Shown here one piece after another: positions 29,068 to 37,291 of a stretch of DNA of 64,000 bases. How positions within the stretch are numbered: the stretch's first letter is position 1; every line of letters starts with the position of its first letter. Under the pieces are notes generated by a model. That model was not told the DNA's origin. It was given only the letters and a program-made list of their open reading frames with translations, and did not search any database. Origin of the DNA: Aureimonas endophytica. GTDB lineage: Bacteria; Pseudomonadota; Alphaproteobacteria; Rhizobiales; Rhizobiaceae. Position numbers and translations under genes: made by a program. The stretch lies in the NCBI RefSeq assembly GCF_014642635.1, contig NZ_BMIQ01000004.1, positions 124,001 through 188,000 on the forward strand, read 5' to 3'.

Positions 29068-29631
29068 ATGAGCCTCACTCTCGCCGTCGTCACCGTCTCG
29101 ACGCGCCCCGGCCGCAAGGGGCCGCTTTTCGCCGCCTGGTTCGCGGCGCATGCGCGCGACCATGGCGCCTTCGAGGTGAAGGAGATCGATCTCGCCGAGA
29201 TCGCCCTGCCAATCTTCGACGAGCCGGAACATCCGATGAAGGGGCTCTATCAACACGAGCACACCAAGCGCTGGAGCGCCGCCATCGCGCCCGCCGACGC
29301 CATCGTCTTCGTCATGCCGGAATACAACTACATGCCGCCGCCGAGCTTCTTCAACGCGGTGAACTACCTGCATCGCGAATGGGGCTACAAGCCGGTCGGC
29401 TTCGTCTCCTATGCCGGCCTTTCGGGCGGCACGCGCGCCGTGCAGGCGGCCAAGCCGATCCTGACCACCGTGAAGGCGATGCCCATCCCGGAACAGGTGG
29501 CGGTGCCGGCCTTCTTCGAGCATCTCGGCCCGAGCGGCTTCGAGGCGAAGGAGCCGCATCGCTCCTCCGCGACGCAGATGCTGAACGAATTGAAGAAATG
29601 GGCCGAGGCGCTGAAGGTCCTGCGCGCCTGA
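29068..29631 (+). CDS. NADPH-dependent FMN reductase family protein
   Basis: 187 aa flavodoxin-like protein. The FMN phosphate region is VSTRPGRKG (residues 10-18), and the family motif MPEYNYMPPPSFFNAVNYL lies near residue 83, followed by the GGTRAVQ turn. Relatives reduce quinones, azo dyes or flavins in the cytosol. It stands alone, divergent from the opp operon, about 95 bases ahead of the superoxide dismutase gene, which makes an oxidative-stress role reasonable but unproven. Confidence 0.85.
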   Translation: MSLTLAVVTVSTRPGRKGPLFAAWFAAHARDHGAFEVKEIDLAEIALPIFDEPEHPMKGLYQHEHTKRWSAAIAPADAIVFVMPEYNYMPPPSFFNAVNYLHREWGYKPVGFVSYAGLSGGTRAVQAAKPILTTVKAMPIPEQVAVPAFFEHLGPSGFEAKEPHRSSATQMLNELKKWAEALKVLRA

Positions 29632-29726
29632 TCCTCACGAGGAATTCAGGCGGGCGCGAGGCGGCGCGCGCCTGTTTCCGGCGGCCGGCTGCCTAACTGT
29701 CCTCGCGACGCAAGGGAGAAAGGCCG

Positions 29727-30404
29727 ATGCCGATGAATCGCAGAACCCTTCTGGCCGCCGCCGGCGGCGCGGCGGCGGGCCTTCTCGCCCCCGGCACCGG
29801 CCGGGCGGCGCCGACGCCCTTCGCGCAGCCGAAGCTGCCCTATGCCGAGGACGCGCTCGCCCCGGTCATCTCGCCGCGCACCGTGGCGCTGCATTACGGC
29901 AAGCATCACAAGGCCTATTTCGACAAGCTGAACCAGCTCGCCGCCGAGACGCCCTATGCGGGCCTGCCCCTGGAAGAGGTCGTCACCCGCTCCCACGCGG
30001 CGGGCGATCAGGCGATCTTCAACCAGGCCGGGCAGGCCTGGAACCATGTCCTCTACTGGAACCAGTTCGAGGGCGGGCCGGCGGCGCCGGAAGGCCGGTT
30101 CCTCGATCTGGCGCAAAGCACCTTCGGCGGCGTGGACGGGCTGAAACAGGCCATGACCGAGAGCGCCGACAAGGTCTTCGGCACCGGCTGGGTCTGGCTG
30201 GCGAGCGACGGGCGGGCCCTGCGCGTCCTCTCCATGCAGGATGCCGGCAATCCCCTGACGGAGGGGCTGACGCCGCTCTGCGGCATCGACGTCTGGGAAC
30301 ACGCCTATTATCTCGACTACGAGAACCGCAAGGCCGAGCATGTGAAGGCGGTGCTGGACCGGCTGGTCAACTGGCGCTTCGTCGGGGCGCGCCTGCCGGC
30401 CTGA
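29727..30404 (+). CDS. sodB: Exported Fe-type superoxide dismutase
   Basis: 225 aa. The four metal ligands are visible: H56, H107, D188 and H192 (HYGKHHKAY, WNHVLYWN, DVWEHAYY). FNQAGQAWNH follows the iron-type pattern. An N-terminal extension with NRRTLLAAAGGAAAG and an AxA site near residue 28 looks like a twin-arginine or Sec signal, so the enzyme should be periplasmic, unlike the usual cytosolic SodB. GGGAGAAAGG precedes ATG 29727; ATG 29733 is a possible alternative start. It converts superoxide to peroxide and oxygen. Confidence 0.88.
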   Translation: MPMNRRTLLAAAGGAAAGLLAPGTGRAAPTPFAQPKLPYAEDALAPVISPRTVALHYGKHHKAYFDKLNQLAAETPYAGLPLEEVVTRSHAAGDQAIFNQAGQAWNHVLYWNQFEGGPAAPEGRFLDLAQSTFGGVDGLKQAMTESADKVFGTGWVWLASDGRALRVLSMQDAGNPLTEGLTPLCGIDVWEHAYYLDYENRKAEHVKAVLDRLVNWRFVGARLPA

Positions 30405-30437
30405 CGGGCGCAGCCCTTGGGCGGGAAGCGCGCGCCC

Positions 30438-30779
30438 TCAGGCGCGCGTCCAGCTCTGCTTCCGGCAGAACACCTTCAGGGCGCAGCCTTCGAGCACGAG
30501 GCGCGAGCCTTCCACTTTGGCGGTGCCGGCATAGTCGCGGTCGTCGCGCGGATCGGTGACGGTGCCGCGATATTCGCCGCCCTTGCCGCTCAGCGTGCCG
30601 ACGCTCTTGCCCTTGTGCTGGCCGGTCAGCACCGTCGCGCAGAATTGCCCGCCGCAATCCTTGACCTCGACGATCCGGCCGCCGGGCGAGCGCCATTGGC
30701 CGAGAATGGGTTCCTCCGCCAGCGCGCTGCCGGCGCCGAGCGACAGGAGGCAAAGGGCGGCGAGGGATGATCTCAGCAT
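30438..30779 (-). CDS. DUF2147 family exported protein
   Basis: 113 aa with a signal peptide (cleavage after ALAEE region, near residue 22). The mature part starts with PILGQWRSPGGRIVEV and ends with LVLEGCALKVFCRKQSW, the compact beta-barrel pattern of DUF2147. Four cysteines are present in the mature protein and could form disulfides. ATG 30779 is preferred because a signal peptide then begins immediately; a longer reading adds 29 non-signal residues. The role of the family is not established. It is convergent with the superoxide dismutase gene and divergent from minC. Confidence 0.8.
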   Translation of the reverse strand: MLRSSLAALCLLSLGAGSALAEEPILGQWRSPGGRIVEVKDCGGQFCATVLTGQHKGKSVGTLSGKGGEYRGTVTDPRDDRDYAGTAKVEGSRLVLEGCALKVFCRKQSWTRA

Positions 30780-30931
30780 CGAAAGGCTCCGGTTCGGATG
30801 GGAAAGCGCCTCAGATGGGGAGCGAGGCGAGGCTTTCCAATCGTTAAGCTTTCGTTGAAGACGCAAGGCTCCAGTCAGTTCCGCCGTCTAGCTTAAGGCT
30901 TCGTTAACCGGCGCGAACCCCGCCGGCCCGG

Positions 30932-31732
30932 ATGCCGATGATGACCGACCAACCCTCAGCGCCCAAGCCCGTCCGCCTTCGTGGCCGTTCCTTCCTGGCG
31001 CTGGTCCTGTCGCCGGAACTGCCCTTCGTCGACTGGCTCGCCAGCCTCGACGATCTCGCCAAGCGCTCGACCGGCTTCTTTCTCGGCCGGCCGATCGTGC
31101 TCGACCTCTCGGCCGTCACCGTAACGCGCGAGGACGTGGCGGGCCTGATCGCCGCGCTGTCGGAGCGCAACGTGCGCATCATGGGCCTCGAAGGCGTGCT
31201 GCCGAGCCAGGTCGGCCCGGGCATGCCGCCCCTGATGCAGGGCGGCCGGTCGGTGGAGGATTTCCCGCAGCCGGCGCCCGACGCGCCGAAATCCGAGCCG
31301 GCGCCGGTCGCGGCGGAAGCCGAGGCGGCGGCGACGCCCGCCGCCGAGCCGGCCGAACCCGCGCCCGCCGCCCCGGCCATCACCTATGCCATGCCGCCCG
31401 CCCCGTCCTCGCTGATCATCGAGACGACGGTGCGCTCCGGCCAGCAGATCGTCTTCACCGAGGGCGACGTGACCGTGCTCGGCTCGGTCTCCTCCGGCGC
31501 CGAGGTCATCGCCGGCGGCTCGGTCCATATCTACGGCGCGCTTCGCGGCCGGGCGCTGGCGGGCGCCGCGGGCGATCCGAAGGCGCGGATCTTCTGCCAG
31601 AAACTCGAGGCCGAGCTGATCGCCATCGACGGCCTCTACAAGACCGCCGAGGACATCGAGCCGGCCCTGCGCGGGCGGCCGATGCAGGCCTGGCTCGACG
31701 GCGAGATGCTGAAGACCGTGGCCCTCGTCTAG
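30932..31732 (+). CDS. minC: Septum site-determining protein MinC
   Basis: 266 aa. The N-terminal FtsZ-inhibiting domain (about 15-105) is joined by an Ala/Pro/Glu-rich linker (about 108-150) to the C-terminal beta-helix that binds MinD (VRSGQQIVFTEGDVTVLGSVSSGAEV, described here by its pieces, and GSVHIYGALRGRALAG). It blocks FtsZ ring assembly away from midcell. First gene of minCDE; the ribosome binding site is weak and ATG 30932 or 30941 could be used. Confidence 0.93.
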   Translation: MPMMTDQPSAPKPVRLRGRSFLALVLSPELPFVDWLASLDDLAKRSTGFFLGRPIVLDLSAVTVTREDVAGLIAALSERNVRIMGLEGVLPSQVGPGMPPLMQGGRSVEDFPQPAPDAPKSEPAPVAAEAEAAATPAAEPAEPAPAAPAITYAMPPAPSSLIIETTVRSGQQIVFTEGDVTVLGSVSSGAEVIAGGSVHIYGALRGRALAGAAGDPKARIFCQKLEAELIAIDGLYKTAEDIEPALRGRPMQAWLDGEMLKTVALV

Positions 31733-31787
31733 GCCGCGATCCCTTTCCAGAACGGCGACAAGAAGCGAAAAGAAGGAAGCGACGATA

Positions 31788-32603
31788 ATGGCGAAAGTGG
31801 TGGTGGTGACCTCCGGCAAGGGAGGCGTCGGCAAGACGACGACGACGGCGGCCCTCGGCGCCGCGATCGCCGAAATGGGACAGAATGTCTGCGTCGTCGA
31901 CTTCGACGTCGGCCTGCGCAATCTCGATCTGGTGATGGGCGCCGAACGTCGCGTCGTCTACGATCTGATCAACGTCGTCCAGGGCGACGCCAAGCTCGCC
32001 CAGGCGCTGATCCGCGACAAGCGCGTCGAGACGCTGCATCTCCTGCCGGCCTCGCAGACCCGCGACAAGGACAACCTGACGCAGGAAGGCGTCGGCCGCC
32101 TGATGGACGAGCTGCACGAGCGCTTCGACTGGGTGGTCTGCGACTCGCCCGCCGGCATCGAGCGCGGCGCGACGCTCGCCATGCGCCATGCCGATATCGC
32201 GGTGGTCGTCACCAATCCGGAAGTCTCCTCGGTGCGCGATTCCGACCGCATCATCGGCCTTCTCGACGCTAAGACGGCGCGGGCCGAGCGGGGCGAGCGG
32301 ATCGAGAAGCACCTCCTCCTTACCCGCTACGACGCGGTGCGGGCCGAGCGCGGCGACATGCTGAAGGTGGACGACGTCCTGGAGATCCTGTCGATCCCGC
32401 TGCTCGGCATCGTGCCGGAAAGCATGGACGTGCTGCGCGCCTCCAATCTCGGCACGCCCGTCACCATGGCCGACAATACGAGCGCGCCGGCCCGCGCCTA
32501 TCGCGACGCCGCGCGGCGCCTTCTCGGCGAGCAGGTGGCGATGACCGTGCCGGGCGACCGCCGCAGCCTGTTCGGCCGGATCTTCAGCCGGAGGGCCGCA
32601 TGA
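31788..32603 (+). CDS. minD: Septum site-determining ATPase MinD
   Basis: 271 aa ParA/MinD ATPase. The deviant Walker [11 protein letters not shown] is at residues 10-19, [13 protein letters not shown] carries switch I, and VCDSPAGIE the Walker B. The C-terminal basic amphipathic helix ([10 protein letters not shown]) attaches the ATP dimer to the membrane. It recruits MinC and is released by MinE. AAGGAAG precedes ATG 31788. Overlaps minE by 4 bases. Confidence 0.96.
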   Translation: MAKVVVVTSGKGGVGKTTTTAALGAAIAEMGQNVCVVDFDVGLRNLDLVMGAERRVVYDLINVVQGDAKLAQALIRDKRVETLHLLPASQTRDKDNLTQEGVGRLMDELHERFDWVVCDSPAGIERGATLAMRHADIAVVVTNPEVSSVRDSDRIIGLLDAKTARAERGERIEKHLLLTRYDAVRAERGDMLKVDDVLEILSIPLLGIVPESMDVLRASNLGTPVTMADNTSAPARAYRDAARRLLGEQVAMTVPGDRRSLFGRIFSRRAA

Positions 32604-32884
32604 GCCTGTTCGGACTGTTCCAGAAGCGGCAGCACTCCACCGCGCCCGCCGCGCGCGAGCGTCTGCAGATCCTGCTCCAGCACGAGCGGGCCGAGATCGG
32701 CCAGGCCGATCTCGTCGGCGTGCTGCGCGAGGAGATCATCGCGGTGATCGCCAAGCATGTCTCGATCGAGCGCGACAAGGTGCGCGTCAAGATGGATCGC
32801 GGCGACGTCGTCTCGACGCTCGAGGTCGATATCGAGATGCCGAGCCATGTCAGCGCCAAGCCGGCGCTGTCCATCGTGCGCTGA
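32600..32884 (+). CDS. minE: Cell division topological specificity factor MinE
   Basis: 94 aa. The N-terminal membrane and MinD-contacting segment ([10 protein letters not shown], then [18 protein letters not shown]) is followed by the dimerisation domain ([27 protein letters not shown]). It stimulates MinD ATPase and drives pole-to-pole oscillation. ATGA overlap with minD; a strong terminator follows the stop. Confidence 0.96.
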   Translation: MSLFGLFQKRQHSTAPAARERLQILLQHERAEIGQADLVGVLREEIIAVIAKHVSIERDKVRVKMDRGDVVSTLEVDIEMPSHVSAKPALSIVR

Positions 32885-32907
32885 AATATTCCCTCGCGGG
32901 ATGACAG

Positions 32908-32936
32908 GGGCGGCGGAGCGATCCGCCGCCCTTTTT
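32908..32936 (+). terminator. Rho-independent terminator of minCDE
   Basis: A 10-bp GC stem (32908-32917 with 32922-32931), GCGA tetraloop, then five T residues (32932-32936), 23 bases after the minE stop. Confidence 0.9.
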
Positions 32937-32990
32937 CGTGAATGCCAGCCGACGACTCAGCGCACCAAAGCCAGAGGACCATTCTTGATC

Positions 32991-33012
32991 ATGTAAGGAA
33001 TATTCCTTACAT
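32991..33012. promoter_or_regulatory. Perfect 22-bp palindrome, probable PrlF operator
   Basis: Half-site ATGTAAGGAAT is followed at once by its exact reverse complement ATTCCTTACAT. It ends 28 bases before the antitoxin gene start. AbrB-type antitoxins such as PrlF repress their own promoters at short palindromes, so this is the natural autoregulatory site of the toxin-antitoxin operon. Confidence 0.75.
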
Positions 33013-33040
33013 TTCGTCGGAGCGATCCAGGAGGTCCTTC

Positions 33041-33376
33041 ATGGCAGCCATGCTGAAGGAAGAGAGCACCATCACCGCCAAGGGGCAGACCACCGTGCCA
33101 AAGTCCGTTCGACAGGCGCTGGGGGTCGACTATGGCGGGCGCATCGCCTTCTTCGTCGACGAGCAACGTCGCGTCTATCTCCAGAAGGCCGAGGCCGAGG
33201 AGGCCGCCGATCCCGTGATCGACCGCTTTCTCGAATTCCTTGCACGGGACATGACCCAGCATCCCGAGACGTCCATCGTTCCCTTCCCGCAGTCCCTGCT
33301 CGACCGCGCTGTTGCCCTGACGGCGGGGATGGCGGTCGATCTCGACGCCGAGATCGAGGGGGACGTATCGATCTGA
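33041..33376 (+). CDS. prlF: PrlF-like AbrB-family antitoxin
   Basis: 111 aa. An N-terminal swapped-hairpin AbrB DNA-binding domain (STITAKGQTTVPKSVRQALG, residues about 8-27, then GGRIAFFVDEQ) is followed by a helical toxin-binding tail. Start ATG 33041 has AGGAGG 6-11 bases upstream; the longer in-frame reading would run through the operator palindrome. The toxin gene starts one base after the stop. Represses the operon and neutralises YhaV. Confidence 0.87.
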   Translation: MAAMLKEESTITAKGQTTVPKSVRQALGVDYGGRIAFFVDEQRRVYLQKAEAEEAADPVIDRFLEFLARDMTQHPETSIVPFPQSLLDRAVALTAGMAVDLDAEIEGDVSI

Positions 33377-33377
33377 C

Positions 33378-33869
33378 ATGCTGACGATCAATGGCTGGGC
33401 CGTCCTTGCCCATCCTCTCTTTCTCGATCAGTGGGAAAGGCTGATCGAGAGTGTCGATGCGCTGCAGGTGAAGAACCCGGAGGACTATCGGAAATCCGCC
33501 GATGCCAAGCTGCTCGCGGCCCTGGTCCAGCTCGTCGCCGTCACGATCCCATCGGACCCGACGGCGGCCCTCTATCGCCAGGGTTCGACCCTTGGCGAAG
33601 ATCGCAAGCACTGGTTTCGCGCCAAGTTCGGCAATGGCCGTTTCCGGCTTTTCTTCCGGTACAGCAGCGCCAGCAAAGTCATCATCTTCGCCTGGGTGAA
33701 CGACGAGAACACGTTGCGCACCTATGGCGCCAGGACGGACGCCTATAGGGTCTTCAAGGGAATGCTCGACGACGGCCACCCGCCCGATGATTGGGACGCG
33801 CTGCACGAACAGGCTTCCGACCCCAAGGCCGTCGGGCGATTGGAAAGAGCATCGCTTCCGAAACCGTGA
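33378..33869 (+). CDS. yhaV: YhaV-like ribosome-dependent RNase toxin
   Basis: 163 aa RelE-superfamily toxin. INGWAVLAHPLFLDQWERLI at the start, DRKHWFRAKFGNGRFRLFFRY in the middle (basic catalytic face) and VIIFAWVNDENTLRTYG near residue 110 match YhaV. It would cleave mRNA when free of PrlF. Paired tightly with the antitoxin gene (1-base gap). The intact catalytic basic residues suggest an active toxin. Confidence 0.88.
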   Translation: MLTINGWAVLAHPLFLDQWERLIESVDALQVKNPEDYRKSADAKLLAALVQLVAVTIPSDPTAALYRQGSTLGEDRKHWFRAKFGNGRFRLFFRYSSASKVIIFAWVNDENTLRTYGARTDAYRVFKGMLDDGHPPDDWDALHEQASDPKAVGRLERASLPKP

Positions 33870-33927
33870 CGGACGGTCTCGGGGAAGGGCACTGGCCGGG
33901 CTCGGAGAGGAAGCCCGAACGAGAGTT

Positions 33928-34467
33928 TCAGCCGCGGTCCATGGTCTCGGCTCTCGCCTCGCCCGCCCCTTCCTCCAGCCGCCTGGCCGCTCGGGCCGCG
34001 CCCATCGCCTTCGCGGCACCGAGGGCCGTCACGCCGTCCGGCGTCCGGCGCTCTGCATCGGCGCCATGGGCGATGAGGAGGTCGATCAGCTCGACCCGGT
34101 CGAACATCGCGGCGACCATCAGGGCGGTGCGCCCGTCCGGCCCCGCGTGATCGACCGCCTCGCCGCCGCGCAGCAGCGCCTCGGCGACGCCGTGTTCGCC
34201 CTTGAAGGCGGCGCCGGCGAGCGGTGTCTGACCGCGATCGTTCGGCCGGTCGGGATCGGCGCCATGCCGCAGCAGCAGCGCCACGGCTTCCGTCCGGCCG
34301 TGATAGGCCGCCAGCATCAGGAGGCTGTCGCCCTTCTCGTTGGCGAGATCGGGCGGCAGGCCGTTGTCGAGACAGGCGCCGAGCCAAGCCGCGTCGCCGT
34401 CCCGCGCCGCCTGGAACAGGCGCCCGGCAAATTCCGCCATTGCCGCATCGGCCGGCTGGTCCGTCAT
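33928..34467 (-). CDS. Ankyrin-repeat protein
   Basis: 179 aa made of about four ankyrin repeats (GDSLLMLAAYHGRTEAVALLL, GQTPLAGAAFKGEHGVAEALL, GRTALMVAAMFDRVELIDLLI and a final degenerate one), with no signal peptide. These are protein-binding scaffolds; small bacterial ones often sit beside peroxide-defence genes. Its ATG overlaps the stop of the ohrR-like gene (ATGA), so the two are co-translated. Partner unknown. Confidence 0.85.
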   Translation of the reverse strand: MTDQPADAAMAEFAGRLFQAARDGDAAWLGACLDNGLPPDLANEKGDSLLMLAAYHGRTEAVALLLRHGADPDRPNDRGQTPLAGAAFKGEHGVAEALLRGGEAVDHAGPDGRTALMVAAMFDRVELIDLLIAHGADAERRTPDGVTALGAAKAMGAARAARRLEEGAGEARAETMDRG

Positions 34468-34922
34468 GTCCTGTCCTCGTCCTGCGCCTTCGCCAGATTG
34501 TCCCTCAACCGCCGCGCCTCGCCGTTCAAGCGGCCGAGCTCGGCGATCGTCATGCCGGAGGCGGCGACGAGCCGTTCGCCGAGACAGGCGCAGCGCTCGC
34601 GCAGCGCTCCGCCGGCCGGCGTCAGCCGCACGATCACCTGCCGCTCGTTCTCGGGATTGCGCTCGCGCTCGACAAGGCCCGCCGCCTGAAGCCGCTTCAG
34701 AAGCGGCGTCACGGTGCTCGATTCGAGCAGCAGCCGCTCCGCCACCGCCCCGACGCTCATCGCGCCGCCCTCCCGGAGCGCCGTCAGAACCAGATATTGC
34801 GGATAGGTAAGGCCGAGCGTGTCGAGCAGCGGCTTGTAGATGCGCCCGACCGCCATGGACGCGCCATAGAGCGAGAAGCAGAGATGCTCGTCGAGAGGAA
34901 GCAGGGCGGGGCGGGCACTCAT
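34464..34922 (-). CDS. ohrR: MarR-family organic peroxide sensor, OhrR-like
   Basis: 152 aa winged-helix regulator. DEHLCFSLYGAS carries the N-terminal reactive cysteine (C15) typical of OhrR, which is oxidised by organic hydroperoxides and then releases DNA. The winged helix spans TYPQYLVLTAL to RERNPENERQVIVRLT. ATG 34922 is chosen because it places the cysteine at the usual position; an upstream start would extend into the operator region. Divergent from ohr, with two palindromes between them. Confidence 0.88.
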   Translation of the reverse strand: MSARPALLPLDEHLCFSLYGASMAVGRIYKPLLDTLGLTYPQYLVLTALREGGAMSVGAVAERLLLESSTVTPLLKRLQAAGLVERERNPENERQVIVRLTPAGGALRERCACLGERLVAASGMTIAELGRLNGEARRLRDNLAKAQDEDRT

Positions 34923-34959
34923 GCGGGCGGCTCGTCGGATATCCGGTGTCGCAAATTCA

Positions 34960-35022
34960 TATCGCGATAAATATGCGCTGGACAAGGGAAACGAATCGGC
35001 CTAGAAAACAGTTATCGCGATA
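34960..35022. promoter_or_regulatory. Two TATCGCGATA palindromes between ohrR and ohr
   Basis: TATCGCGATA occurs at 34960-34969 and again at 35013-35022, the second within the longer palindrome GTTATCGCGATAAC (35011-35024). The centres are 53 bases apart, about five helical turns. A partial third copy (GGCGATATA) begins near 35031. Position in the divergent promoter region makes them likely OhrR operators. Confidence 0.7.
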
Positions 35023-35057
35023 ACAGTGATGGCGATATAGGAAACCCGGCCGTGACG

Positions 35058-35156
35058 ATGATCCGCCATTCGCTTCGCGGCCTCGCTGCCCTTTTCTCCG
35101 CGTCCGGTGCCGCCGTCGCCAAGGTGATCGAGGACGCGGCGAAGGCCGCGCGGTAA
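35058..35156 (+). CDS. Possible 32-aa small protein or leader peptide upstream of ohr
   Basis: A short frame encodes a slightly basic, Ala-rich helical peptide (MIRHSLRGLAALF at its start). An in-frame GTG lies at 35052. It is placed between the second OhrR box and ohr, on the same strand. No strong ribosome binding site is visible. It may be a leader peptide, a small membrane-associated protein, or chance. Confidence 0.3.
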   Translation: MIRHSLRGLAALFSASGAAVAKVIEDAAKAAR

Positions 35157-35222
35157 CACCCCTTGCGCCGCCCTCGCGGCGGCGCCATCCCCTCCCAGTC
35201 CCGTTCTTCAAGGAGAAGTCCC

Positions 35223-35651
35223 ATGCCCGTCGACGTCATCTACAAGACCAAGGCCACCGCCAATGGCGGCGGGCGCGACGGCGCCGCCCGGTCCGACGAC
35301 GGTTCGGTCGACGTCAAGCTGGTCGTGCCGAAGGAGATGGGCGGCCCGGGCGGCCCCGGCGCCAATCCCGAGAAGCTCTTCGCCGCCGGCTATTCGGCCT
35401 GCTTCCTCGGCGCGATGCGCGCCGTCTCTTCCAAAGTCGGCGTGAAGGTGCCGGCCGAGGCCACGGTGACGGCCGAGATCGGCTTCGGCCCACGCTCGGA
35501 AGGCGGCTACGGCATCACGGCCGATCTGACGATCGACCTGCCGGGCGTCGACCGGGCGGAAGGCGAGAAGCTGATCGCCGCCGCCCACGAGGTCTGCCCC
35601 TATTCCAACGCCACGCGCGGCAATGTGAATGTCGGCCTGACGCTGGCCTGA
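35223..35651 (+). CDS. ohr: Organic hydroperoxide resistance protein Ohr
   Basis: 142 aa OsmC/Ohr family peroxidase. The two catalytic cysteines are C60 (GYSACFLGAM) and C125 (HEVCPYSNATRG), with the assisting arginine R18 in GGGRDG and E50 before KLF. It reduces lipid-type hydroperoxides using lipoylated proteins. AAGGAGAAG precedes ATG 35223. Repression by OhrR through the two upstream palindromes is expected. Confidence 0.95.
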   Translation: MPVDVIYKTKATANGGGRDGAARSDDGSVDVKLVVPKEMGGPGGPGANPEKLFAAGYSACFLGAMRAVSSKVGVKVPAEATVTAEIGFGPRSEGGYGITADLTIDLPGVDRAEGEKLIAAAHEVCPYSNATRGNVNVGLTLA

Positions 35652-35676
35652 TCCCGACCGATCCTTGGATCTTGAG

Positions 35677-35702
35677 GGCCCTTCCCGCTGGCGGGGAGGG
35701 CC
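35677..35702 (+). terminator. Terminator-like hairpin after ohr
   Basis: GGCCCTTCCCGC (35677-35688) pairs with GCGGGGAGGGCC (35691-35702) with one G-U pair, 25 bases after the ohr stop, followed by TTCG. Short loop and no long T-run, so efficiency is uncertain. Confidence 0.55.
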
Positions 35703-35756
35703 TTCGCGTTCGAGGCGGAACTCGGATAGGGGCCGCGACGAGGGCCGGAAGGATTT

Positions 35757-35889
35757 CTTCTCCCCTGCGGGGAGAAGTGCCGGCAGGCGATGAGGGGGCG
35801 ACGCAGCCGAGCGGTGGTCCGCCAGTCTCCACCGCCGCGTGCCCCTCACCCGGCCGCTTCGCGGCCACCCTCTCCCCGCAGGGGAGAGG
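35757..35889. repeat. Inverted pair of REP-like palindromes (copy 2)
   Basis: CTTCTCCCC-TGC-GGGGAGAAG (35757-35777) and the mirror unit CCTCTCCCCGCAGGGGAGAGG (about 35869-35889) flank a spacer that includes CCGGCCGCTTCGCGGCC. It is part of a 504-base gene-free stretch (35652-36155) between ohr and ugpC that holds only the ohr terminator and repeats. Confidence 0.8.
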
Positions 35890-35987
35890 AAAGGGCGCCC
35901 GGTCCGGCGGGGCTTGGGGAGGTTGAGGAAGAGGGCCTTCACCTGGAAGGCATGTGCCTCCATGAAGCGCGGACGACGAAACCGCGT

Positions 35988-36141
35988 CCCTCTCCCGAGT
36001 CGGGAGAGGGTGCCGGCAGGCGGGTGAGGGAGCCGTAGGGCACCCGGCAGCGGTGCTCCTCCACAACTGAAATACGGATCGCGAAGCGCCCTACGCTTCC
36101 CTCATCCCCCTGCCGGGACCTTCTCCCGGCTCGGGAGAAGG
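35988..36141. repeat. Inverted pair of REP-like palindromes (copy 3)
   Basis: Palindromes at 35988-36010 (core CTCCCGAGTCGGGAG) and 36119-36141 (core CTCCCGGCTCGGGAG) with inner arms GTGCCGGCAGGCGGGTGAG and TCATCCCCCTGCCGGGACC. It ends 14 bases beyond the ugpC stop on the other strand, so it may also end that operon's transcript. Confidence 0.8.
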
Positions 36142-36155
36142 CGAAGCTTCGCCGT

Positions 36156-37283
36156 TCAGGCGGGCACGCTTTCGCGCTGCGTTTCCGTCGCCGCCGGTGC
36201 CGCCTCGTCCAGGCGGATGCCGGTGTCGGGCGAGAAGAGATGCAGGTCCTTCGCCGGCAGGCGCAGATGCAGGCGGTCGCCGCTCGCCGGCTCCTCCAGG
36301 CCGCTCGTCGTGACGGCGAGCTGGAAGCCGTCGCCCTGGGTGTGGATCGCGCGCGAGGCGCCGAGCTCCTCGACGAAATCGACGGTCACCGGCAGAGCGC
36401 CCGGCGTGCCGGGCGGCACGATCTCGACATTTTCCGGCCGGATGCCGAGCGTCACGCCCGTCCCGGCGCGGATCGCCGTCAGAGGCGCGGCGAGCTGCAG
36501 GGCGATGCGGCCGAGCATCAGCTCGGCGCCGCCGAGCTGTACCGTCGCCGTGACGAGATTCATCGCCGGCGCGCCGATGAAGCCGGCGACGAAGGTGGTG
36601 CGCGGGCGGTGATAGATGTCGAGCGGCCGGCCGACCTGCTCGACATGGCCCCTGTTCATCACCACCAGCCGGTCGGCGAGGGTCATCGCCTCCACCTGGT
36701 CGTGGGTGACGAAGATCGAGGTCGCCGACAGGCGCTTGTGCAGCTTGCGGATCTCGGCGCGCATCGACACGCGCAGCTTGGCGTCGAGATTGGAGAGCGG
36801 CTCGTCGAACAGGAAGACGCGCGGCTCGCGCACGATGGCGCGGCCCATGGCGACGCGCTGGCGCTGGCCGCCGGAGAGCGCCGCCGGCTTGCGGTCGAGG
36901 AAGTCGGCGAGGCCGACGATCGCCGCCGTCTCGCGCACCCGCCGCTCGCGCTCCGCCTTCGGCACGCCCGCCACCTTCAGCGCGTAGCCGATATTCGCCG
37001 CCACCGTCATATGCGGATAGAGCGCGTAGTTCTGGAACACCATGGCGCAGCCGCGCTCGCGCGGCTCCAGCCGGTTCACCACCTGTCCGTCGATGGCGAT
37101 CTCGCCGCCGGTAATGTCTTCCAGCCCCGCGATCATGCGCAGGAGCGTGGACTTGCCGCAGCCCGACGGGCCGAGGATGACGACGAACTCGCCGGATTCG
37201 AAGGCGAGGTCGATGCCGTGCAGCGTCCGCGTGGCGGCGCCATAGGATTTCTGAAGGTTTCGGATGTCGATGCGCGCCATCAC
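36156..37283 (-). CDS. ugpC: sn-Glycerol-3-phosphate ABC transporter ATPase UgpC
   Basis: 375 aa CUT1-type ATPase. Walker [10 protein letters not shown] (about residues 37-45), signature [15 protein letters not shown], Walker [13 protein letters not shown], then the C-terminal TOBE/OB regulatory domain (IGAPAMNLV to the end). Last gene of ugpBAEC, 8 bases after ugpE. Powers uptake of glycerol-3-phosphate or its diesters. Confidence 0.9.
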   Translation of the reverse strand: MMARIDIRNLQKSYGAATRTLHGIDLAFESGEFVVILGPSGCGKSTLLRMIAGLEDITGGEIAIDGQVVNRLEPRERGCAMVFQNYALYPHMTVAANIGYALKVAGVPKAERERRVRETAAIVGLADFLDRKPAALSGGQRQRVAMGRAIVREPRVFLFDEPLSNLDAKLRVSMRAEIRKLHKRLSATSIFVTHDQVEAMTLADRLVVMNRGHVEQVGRPLDIYHRPRTTFVAGFIGAPAMNLVTATVQLGGAELMLGRIALQLAAPLTAIRAGTGVTLGIRPENVEIVPPGTPGALPVTVDFVEELGASRAIHTQGDGFQLAVTTSGLEEPASGDRLHLRLPAKDLHLFSPDTGIRLDEAAPAATETQRESVPA

Positions 37284-37291
37284 AATCCTCC

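Noticed and set aside
35652-36155. Possible CRISPR array because of several similar repeats
   Set aside because: Repeats are inverted pairs with large palindromes and irregular spacing, without equal spacers or cas genes; they are REP-like elements.
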